Origin: G963422705 sp963422705
GTDB taxonomy: Bacteria > Poribacteria > WGA-4E > WGA-3G
Reading direction: 5' to 3'
Length of the DNA stretch: 64,000 nucleotides
NCBI GenBank assembly: GCA_963422705.1
Contig: OY730443.1
Location: forward strand, 124,001 to 188,000
Both the position numbers and the translations under genes were made by a program. Below, piece after piece: positions 58,772 through 64,000 of this stretch. Positions within the stretch are counted from its first letter, which is position 1, and every line of letters starts with the position of its first letter. The notes under the pieces are model-generated. The model did not search any database, was not told where the DNA came from, and was given only the letters and a program-made list of their open reading frames with translations.

Positions 58772-59461
58772 ATGGAAGCAAAAATTTTAATCGTTGAAGA
58801 TGAGCGCGATATTGTAGAGTTGTTACGTTACAACTTGCGGGATGCGGGCTTCAAAACAGATTCTGTGAGAAATGGTGCGGATGCGCTACAACGCGCGGTT
58901 GATGCGCCACCTGACCTCATCTTGTTAGACCTGATGCTCCCTGAAGTAGATGGCCTGATTGTTTGCCGCTTGTTGAAAAACGACCGGCGTACCAAACACA
59001 TTCCTATCGTGATGCTAACCGCGAAAATTGAAGAAGGCGACAGGGTTAAAGGGTTGGAGCTTGGAGCAGACGATTATATCCCTAAACCGTTTAGCCCCAG
59101 GGAAGTCGTTCTACGTGTGTCTGCCGTCCTCCGCCGTCTCGAAGCCGGCCAAAAAGTCGAACGGCAGAACCAAATCCGAACACCTGGACTGACTATTGAA
59201 CTTAACAAACATAAAGTAATAGTAGGAACCGAAACGATAGCCCTGACAGCTACGGAATTTAAACTCCTTACGATGTTTGCCCGTTCACCGGGGCGCGTCT
59301 TTACGCGCGATATTCTCATGGATATTATTTGGGCTCAAGAATACTATGGGATGGACAGGACTGTGGATACGCACGTCAGCCGTCTTCGGCGCAAGCTTGG
59401 AGCCTTTGGTAAACATATTGAGACGGTGCATGGCGTTGGGTATCGGTTTAAGGAGTCTTAA
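58772..59461 (+). CDS. phoB: PhoB-like response regulator
   Basis: A 229-residue OmpR/PhoB-family regulator. The receiver domain has acidic pocket ED10-E11, phospho-acceptor D53 in LILLDLMLPEVDG, T83 and K105 in DYIPKPF. The C-terminal winged helix has ALTATEFKLLTMFARSPGRVFTRD and VDTHVSRLRRKLG with HGVGYRF. It probably controls phosphate starvation genes, judging from phoU and pst-like genes that converge on it. No histidine kinase (PhoR) is next to it. Downstream 59462-59619 is non-coding. Confidence 0.87.
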   Translation: MEAKILIVEDERDIVELLRYNLRDAGFKTDSVRNGADALQRAVDAPPDLILLDLMLPEVDGLIVCRLLKNDRRTKHIPIVMLTAKIEEGDRVKGLELGADDYIPKPFSPREVVLRVSAVLRRLEAGQKVERQNQIRTPGLTIELNKHKVIVGTETIALTATEFKLLTMFARSPGRVFTRDILMDIIWAQEYYGMDRTVDTHVSRLRRKLGAFGKHIETVHGVGYRFKES

Positions 59462-59619
59462 GAGAAATACGGTGCCATTTTCCCTTTACCACCGCGAGTG
59501 ATAGATATCTCCAACAAAAGTAGACGGTTTCACGCGAGTACCTGTGCCGCGATGGTTCCGTTAGAGTAGGCTCTAACTGTAGGAAACTGTGACTACGCTT
59601 TTTTCAATTGAAGGCACCT

Positions 59620-60270
59620 CTACGGTGAGTTTTGGTGGCGGATAACGTCGCCTTTGACGAGGTAATATACGTCTTCTCCGATGTTCGCTGCTAAATCCCC
59701 GATGCGTTCCAAATGCCGGAAGAGTAGCAAAATGCTAATGCCAGAAGAAATAAGTTTTGGATGTCCGCTTAAAATCTCCAAAATTTCCTCGAGTACCCGT
59801 TCATAAATCGCATCAATCTTGCAGTCACGCTGACGAATTCTTCGGGCAAGTTCGGCGTTCCGGTTGACGAATGCATCTACAGCGTCTTTGACGAGTTGCA
59901 TGATGAGTTGTGAAACATAAGGTAAATCCGCGAACGGCTTAAAAGGTGGATATTGCAACAATTCTAAGCTCCGTTTTGCGATAGAGACGCTTTTGTCCCC
60001 AATTCTTTCAATGTTTCGACAAATTTTCATCGCCGATGTCAGAAACCGTAGTTCAAAGGCAACCGGTTGATGGAGCGCGATAAGCTGAATGCATGTGGAT
60101 TCAATCTGGTTCTCAAAGATGTCGACGGTATCATCTGTTGCGATAACCGCTTCCGCGAGGACCTCATCACGCGTTAAAACCGATTGCAGCGCCTGTTGTA
60201 GCATACGCTCGGTAATTCCCGTCATTTCTAGGAGTTGATGCTGGAGCACTTTAATTTCAGTTTCTAGCAT
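59620..60270 (-). CDS. phoU: PhoU phosphate-signalling protein
   Basis: A 216-residue all-helical protein with two PhoU repeats, each carrying the metal-cluster motif: MKICRNIERIGDKSVSIAK and FRHLERIGDLAANIGEDVYYL. PhoU links the Pst transporter to the PhoR/PhoB system and represses it when phosphate is plentiful. It is the last gene of the minus-strand pst-like group and converges with phoB. Length is typical. Confidence 0.93.
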   Translation of the reverse strand: MLETEIKVLQHQLLEMTGITERMLQQALQSVLTRDEVLAEAVIATDDTVDIFENQIESTCIQLIALHQPVAFELRFLTSAMKICRNIERIGDKSVSIAKRSLELLQYPPFKPFADLPYVSQLIMQLVKDAVDAFVNRNAELARRIRQRDCKIDAIYERVLEEILEILSGHPKLISSGISILLLFRHLERIGDLAANIGEDVYYLVKGDVIRHQNSP

Positions 60271-60345
60271 TTTTGTATGATGTCCGCGAATCTGCGTATT
60301 ATCTCCGCGTTGCCTATCAATTGTGCGGGGTTAGTTTCCCCCTGA

Positions 60346-61119
60346 TTATCCGAGTTTGCCGGTGACGTACTGTTCTGTTCTGACATCTTGCGGATTGGTA
60401 AAAATCTTCTCGGTTGCATCAAATTCAATTAATTCCCCGGCATAGAGAAACCCCGCGAAATCCGATACGCGTGCAGCTTGTCGCCTTTTTTTTGTTACAA
60501 AGATAACCGTACAGCGTTGCTTGAGTTCCCGCACAAGCGTCTCGACTTTAGGGGTTTCCATCGGATCAAGTTCGCAGCACGGTTCATCAAAAATCAACAC
60601 CTCAGGGTTCCCGGCGAGGGCACGGGCGATGCAGAGCCGCTGCTGTTGTCCAATAGAAAGTCGTTCTGGGGTTCTATCCAAGATAGGGGCAACTTCATCC
60701 CACAAGGCGACGGTTCTGAGGCTTTTTTCGACAATCGCATCAAGTCGCGCTGACGCGGTTATGCCAGAAATGCACGGCCCGTACGCGACGTTTTGATAAA
60801 TAGATTTATGAAACGGTACGGGTTTACCGAATACCATCCCGATTTGCCGCCGAATTTCCGTCGGTTTTAAGCCTGAGGCGTAAAGCTCTTGCCCCTTAAA
60901 GAGAATTTTACCCGTGAGCCTAAAATTTGGAGAGAAGTCATTTAACCGGTTGATGCATCGCACCAGAGTGCTTTTGCCCGAATTAGAGGGCCCAATGAGT
61001 GCTGTCACCTGATGCTTTTTCACGTCGAAAGATGAGTTGCAAAGAATCTGCGTGTTACCGTACCAAACGTTTAAATTACGTATTTTTAACACAGCATCAT
61101 TTTCTTCTAATCGTGCCAT
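60346..61119 (-). CDS. PstB-like ATPase 1, with altered Q-loop, signature and H-switch
   Basis: A 257-residue ABC ATPase of the PstB type (Y20 A-loop, CINRLND, VEKSLRTVALWDEV). Walker A GPSNSGKST (43-51) and Walker B LIFDE (175-179) are intact. Three conserved positions differ: the Q-loop Gln is Gly98 (GMVFGKP for GMVFQKP), the signature is LSIGQ (154-158, for LSGGQ), and the switch His is Lys210 (FVTKKRRQ for VTHNMQQ). ATP binding seems possible; normal hydrolysis does not. It is followed by phoU, 75 nt downstream. It may be a regulatory or structural half of a mixed ATPase. Confidence 0.86.
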   Translation of the reverse strand: MARLEENDAVLKIRNLNVWYGNTQILCNSSFDVKKHQVTALIGPSNSGKSTLVRCINRLNDFSPNFRLTGKILFKGQELYASGLKPTEIRRQIGMVFGKPVPFHKSIYQNVAYGPCISGITASARLDAIVEKSLRTVALWDEVAPILDRTPERLSIGQQQRLCIARALAGNPEVLIFDEPCCELDPMETPKVETLVRELKQRCTVIFVTKKRRQAARVSDFAGFLYAGELIEFDATEKIFTNPQDVRTEQYVTGKLG

Positions 61120-61142
61120 AGTAGCCTTCCAGACGGTGCGTT

Positions 61143-61760
61143 TTAGGTGAAACGTTTTTGCGAATAGCGCTCAAGCAGGGTAGCGACGCAGCTAAAAGCC
61201 ATCGCACCCCCTAAAACAGCCCCAATTTCGCCTGTAGCACTATGGAAAACTCTCATTGGAACTGTCGTCGTTATAATAGTTTGGATACCAATTAGCATCC
61301 CTACGATAGCCAGCGTTCGTGAAATTGCACGACATATCCCAGCTGAGATACCGCACCAAGCGAGCGGGAAAATTTGAGTCACTAACATTTGCCACCTATT
61401 GGAGCCGAGGGCATATGCCGCTTCTCGCAGTGGCGTGTCAATTCTCTGAATCGCTTGTTGTGTTGATTGAAACGTAATAGGCATGACGATTAAAACGAAA
61501 GTGAGTGCCCGTACTACGAAACGCCATTCACCCCCTCTAAAAACCAAAACTTCAAGTCCCAAAAACCCGTATAAAATTGAGGGGAAATCAGCTAATATAG
61601 AGGCAATCGCTTTAATCCCATAATGTATCCAATTCGTTTTTGGAAGCCACTCTTCGATGTAAATGCCGCCTAAGCTACCGATGAACAGAGAAATCAGAAC
61701 GATGGGGAAGATGAAATAGAGATTTTCTAGCAGCGGTGAAAAAGGGGATGATGCATCCAT
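61143..61760 (-). CDS. PstA/PstC-like permease, short
   Basis: A 205-residue inner-membrane permease with about five or six helices. The cytoplasmic EAA loop reads REAAYALGSNRWQMLVTQIFPLA, and GGIYIEEWLP with ILADFPSILYGFLGLEV matches the PstA core. Phosphate permeases normally have about 280-300 residues, so the N-terminal part is short. Only one permease is present between the ATPases; a PstC partner and the PstS binding protein are not in the window. The substrate is taken as phosphate from the phoB/phoU context. Confidence 0.83.
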   Translation of the reverse strand: MDASSPFSPLLENLYFIFPIVLISLFIGSLGGIYIEEWLPKTNWIHYGIKAIASILADFPSILYGFLGLEVLVFRGGEWRFVVRALTFVLIVMPITFQSTQQAIQRIDTPLREAAYALGSNRWQMLVTQIFPLAWCGISAGICRAISRTLAIVGMLIGIQTIITTTVPMRVFHSATGEIGAVLGGAMAFSCVATLLERYSQKRFT

Positions 61761-61778
61761 TGTCCTTCTCCAGTATTC

Positions 61779-62552
61779 CTAGCCGTAGCGCATTTGCACA
61801 TAATCGGCAGTTTTGGAATTTTGTGGTGCGTGAAACAGTGCCTGTGTTTCTCTATGCTCAATCAATTCTCCTAAGAACATGAAGATGCACTCATTGCTAA
61901 CCCGCCGAGCTTGCGCCATGTTATGCGTCACGATTAAGAAGGTGTATGCCCCGGCGAGTGCCGCCATCAATTCTTCAACAGCCTGTGTGCCTTTCGCATC
62001 CAGCGCCGAGCATGGCTCATCCATGAGGATAATCTTCGGTTTAAGCGGTAAGAGTCTCGCGATGCAAAGTTTCTGCTGTTGCTCAAGTTGAAGTGAGGTG
62101 GCGCGCACCTTTAACTTATCCTTCAAATCACCCCAAAGAAAAACTGAGGTGAGGGAGTCTTCGACAATCGCATCTGCTTCGCTCCGCGTAAAGCTCCGAA
62201 ATGGGGAATGGATACGTAACCCAAATAGGATGTTTTCATAAACCGAAATTGGTAACGGATTTGGGCGCTGGAATACCATGCCCACAGTCTTTCTCAACTC
62301 TGGCAAGGCAACATCCGCATCGTAGATATTCTTCCCTAATACTTTTATTTTCCCAGTTATGGTGACATCACCGTATCTTTCATTCACTCGATTAAAACAG
62401 CGAAGCAGTGTTGTTTTTCCACAGCCAGAAGGGCCAATAAGCGAGGTGATTTGGCCCTCCATTATTTTGACAGTGACATCGATGAGTGCCTGAAAATCAC
62501 CATACCAGAGGCTGAGATTTTCTGTTTCTATGCAATGGTTTTGAGTTTCCAT
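61779..62552 (-). CDS. PstB-like ATPase 2, with lost signature motif
   Basis: A protein of about 257 residues of the PstB type. Walker A GPSGCGKTT (40-48), Q95 in GMVFQRPNPLP, Walker B ILMDEP and H210 in IVTHNMAQ are all canonical. The signature, normally LSGGQ, reads LQLEQ (154-158), so it cannot close the ATP site of its partner. The ATG at 62552 (METQ) is used; the frame is open further upstream but that part lacks protein character. It lies 18 nt before the permease gene on the same strand. Confidence 0.87.
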   Translation of the reverse strand: METQNHCIETENLSLWYGDFQALIDVTVKIMEGQITSLIGPSGCGKTTLLRCFNRVNERYGDVTITGKIKVLGKNIYDADVALPELRKTVGMVFQRPNPLPISVYENILFGLRIHSPFRSFTRSEADAIVEDSLTSVFLWGDLKDKLKVRATSLQLEQQQKLCIARLLPLKPKIILMDEPCSALDAKGTQAVEELMAALAGAYTFLIVTHNMAQARRVSNECIFMFLGELIEHRETQALFHAPQNSKTADYVQMRYG

Positions 62553-62587
62553 GTTCTGTATCCAAGAGCGAGGCGCAATTTGTCGTG

Positions 62588-62721
62588 AATTATAAAAATA
62601 AGTAGACATTCCGGTGAACCAACTCGGAAACACAGACTGCCTGAATCAACGCTACAAATTAGCGGGGAGGCGAGGGTTCTACCGCAGCTGTCACAATGTA
62701 TTGTAAATTCTACGATAAATC
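62588..62721 (+). repeat. Dispersed intergenic repeat, copy 2
   Basis: It shares the ordered blocks of 39639-39758: AATTATAAAAATAAGTAGACAT at the start, GCTGTCACAATGT in the middle and TACGATAAATC at the end, with a different spacer. It separates the ATPase 2 and ATPase 3 genes and may break the operon. Confidence 0.6.
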
Positions 62722-62751
62722 GTGTGAGTGCGCTTCTTTGTAGCTTATCCT

Positions 62752-63510
62752 TTATCCGAAATTTCCGCTAATATAGTCATAGGTAGACGGATTCGCCGGG
62801 TTTTCAGAAAAAATCACCTCCGTTTTATCAATTTCAATCAGGGCGCCATTTAGGAAAAAAGCGGTTCGGTTCGCGAGTCGTTTTGCTTGTTGGACTAGAT
62901 TCGTTACCAAAAGTATCGTCATGTTGGTGCTTAGTGCTTTCAGTACCTCTTCGATTCGCATCGTTGTAACCGGATCGACAGCGATAGAAAATTCATCAAG
63001 GCAGAGAATCTCTGGCTGATGTGAGAGTGCTCTTGCAATCGTTAACCTCTGTTGCTGTCCTCCGGACAGTTTGGTACCAAGGGTATCCAATCGTTCTTTT
63101 ACTTCGTCCCACAAAGCGGCTTGTCGGAGGCAATGCTCAACGATGTCGTCCAATTCCGATTTTTTGCGAAGTCCTGCCGTCCGGGGGGCAAAAGCGACGT
63201 TGTCATAAATGGACAAAGGTAATCCGACAGGCAGAGGCAACACCATGCCGATGCGTCGGCGCAAGGCGTAAACATCCGGAATGGTGTTAATGTTTTCGCC
63301 GTCAAGTTTTACAGTACCTTCGACACTCGTTCCTGGCGTGAATTCAACCGTCCTGTTAATTACCTTCAACAAGGTTGTTTTCCCAGATTGCGCCGGTCCA
63401 ATGATTCCGAGGATTTCGTTTTCCTGGACATCAAAGGAAATTCGACTGAGTGCCTGTTTGGTTCCGTAGCGCACGCTAAGTTCGGATACTTCAATTTTAT
63501 TTTTCTGCAT
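62752..63510 (-). CDS. PstB-like ATPase 3, with lost Q-loop Gln and H-switch
   Basis: A 252-residue PstB-type ATPase. Walker A GPAQSGKTT (38-46), a canonical signature LSGGQQQR (148-155) and Walker B ILCLDE are present. The Q-loop Gln is Pro92 (GMVLPLP), and the switch His is Asn204 (LVTNLVQQ). Its defects are complementary to ATPase 2: this protein can supply a signature, ATPase 2 can supply Walker, Q and H residues. It is the first pst-like gene on the minus strand, separated from ATPase 2 by a dispersed repeat, and downstream of the potassium channel gene. Confidence 0.87.
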   Translation of the reverse strand: MQKNKIEVSELSVRYGTKQALSRISFDVQENEILGIIGPAQSGKTTLLKVINRTVEFTPGTSVEGTVKLDGENINTIPDVYALRRRIGMVLPLPVGLPLSIYDNVAFAPRTAGLRKKSELDDIVEHCLRQAALWDEVKERLDTLGTKLSGGQQQRLTIARALSHQPEILCLDEFSIAVDPVTTMRIEEVLKALSTNMTILLVTNLVQQAKRLANRTAFFLNGALIEIDKTEVIFSENPANPSTYDYISGNFG

Positions 63511-63536
63511 TTTGTATCGTTCTCGAACCCTATTTT

Positions 63537-64000
63537 TTATGCTGCGTTATCCGTTTTGTCAGTCTCTTCTGATTTTCGACGTTCTGCACGTGCATCTGTC
63601 AAAACGGAGGCAATCAATGCGGAAGGAATCGAGATAAGTCCAATACCGATTAGTGTTACGAGGGATGTGAAAATTCTTCCGCCAGCCGTCGTTGGATAAA
63701 CATCACCGTATCCTACCGTGGTTAATGTCACGATAGCCCACCACATGGATTCAAAAATTGTACCGAAGGCTTCAGGTTGATTTTCTCTTTCAAAGTAATG
63801 GATACCGCATGCGACGAGGTAGACTAACATTAACGAGAGCAGGAGTAGAGCAAAGAGTTCCCTTTTGACTTCGTTTAAGGCAGCCGTTAGCCTATCGACA
63901 GCTAAAATAAACCGGGTTGCCTTAAAAACTCGAAAAATCCGCAGAAATCTAAAGATACGCAGGACTCGGAACCCCGTAAAATGAAGCACTATGGGTAAAA
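63537..64000 (-). CDS. Voltage-gated-type potassium channel, C-terminal part
   Basis: The 3' part of a six-helix ion channel; the frame is open to the window edge, so the start is outside. Visible are an S4-like helix with regularly spaced Arg (FRVLRIFRFLRIFRVFKATRF), S5 (LFALLLLSLMLVYLVACGI), the pore helix and selectivity filter TLTTVGYGD, and S6 (SLVTLIGIGLISIPSALIASVL). It conducts K+ across the inner membrane. It ends 26 nt before ATPase 3. A short charged tail (ARAERRKSEETDKTD) closes the protein. Confidence 0.92.
   Translation of the reverse strand, partial: LPIVLHFTGFRVLRIFRFLRIFRVFKATRFILAVDRLTAALNEVKRELFALLLLSLMLVYLVACGIHYFERENQPEAFGTIFESMWWAIVTLTTVGYGDVYPTTAGGRIFTSLVTLIGIGLISIPSALIASVLTDARAERRKSEETDKTDNAA

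Overview
The window is a chromosomal stretch from an uncultured bacterium, most likely a member of Candidatus Poribacteria or a close relative. This is inferred from the gene style: two phytanoyl-CoA dioxygenases, an enolase-superfamily dehydratase and a xylose-isomerase-type sugar isomerase, secreted LamG and leucine-rich-repeat proteins that share a short C-terminal W-x-x-(L/I)-K tail, and many lipoproteins. No rRNA or other phylogenetic marker was used, so the assignment is tentative.

Layout. 1-5.5 kb: the 3' end of a carotenoid oxygenase, a promoter plus a truncated tRNA-Ser, a sugar isomerase, then a duplicated cassette of two unknown exported/membrane proteins bounded by copies of the isomerase 3' end. 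5.5-13.6 kb: an enolase-superfamily dehydratase, a one-polypeptide restriction-modification enzyme, an SDR, TatD, an APH-like kinase and an orphan XylH-like permease. 13.7-24.1 kb: mostly minus-strand genes (solute-binding protein, PhyH, Nramp-like transporter, YdiJ-like FAD/Fe-S dehydrogenase, glycosyltransferase, coiled-coil protein, Ogg), with one intact tRNA-Leu(GAG) on the plus strand. 24.3-31.2 kb: M32 carboxypeptidase, nucleoside hydrolase, a DUF481-like barrel, a YdjY-acylphosphatase fusion, and a MocA-like plus CoxD/MoxR-like pair typical of molybdenum hydroxylase maturation. A broken IS200/IS605 element follows. 33-42 kb: Rieske protein, aldo/keto-reductase-like protein, methyltransferase, LamG protein, gpmI-prs, glycosyltransferase, PhyH.

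The strongest unusual region is 42.1-46.6 kb. Three genes carry an in-frame UGA exactly where a redox or metal-binding cysteine is expected: two tandem HMA-domain lipoproteins (GMT-U-GAC) and a peroxiredoxin-like lipoprotein (T-U-GFC). Each UGA is followed by a small hairpin at a bacterial-SECIS-like distance. They read as selenoproteins that a standard gene caller would cut in two. Next come a decayed type III Mod gene with a G8 tract, a 1477-residue LRR/lamin-tail protein, an isochorismatase-family hydrolase and a solo TnpB element with a large palindrome.

54.4-64 kb holds an M16 protease pair (one partner lacking the zinc motif), a rubredoxin-like protein and a phosphate-response region: phoB, phoU, one short PstA-like permease and three PstB-like ATPases. 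Each ATPase has lost a different set of motifs (Q-loop, signature, H-switch), so only mixed pairs could build a canonical ATP site. The window ends inside a voltage-gated-type potassium channel gene.
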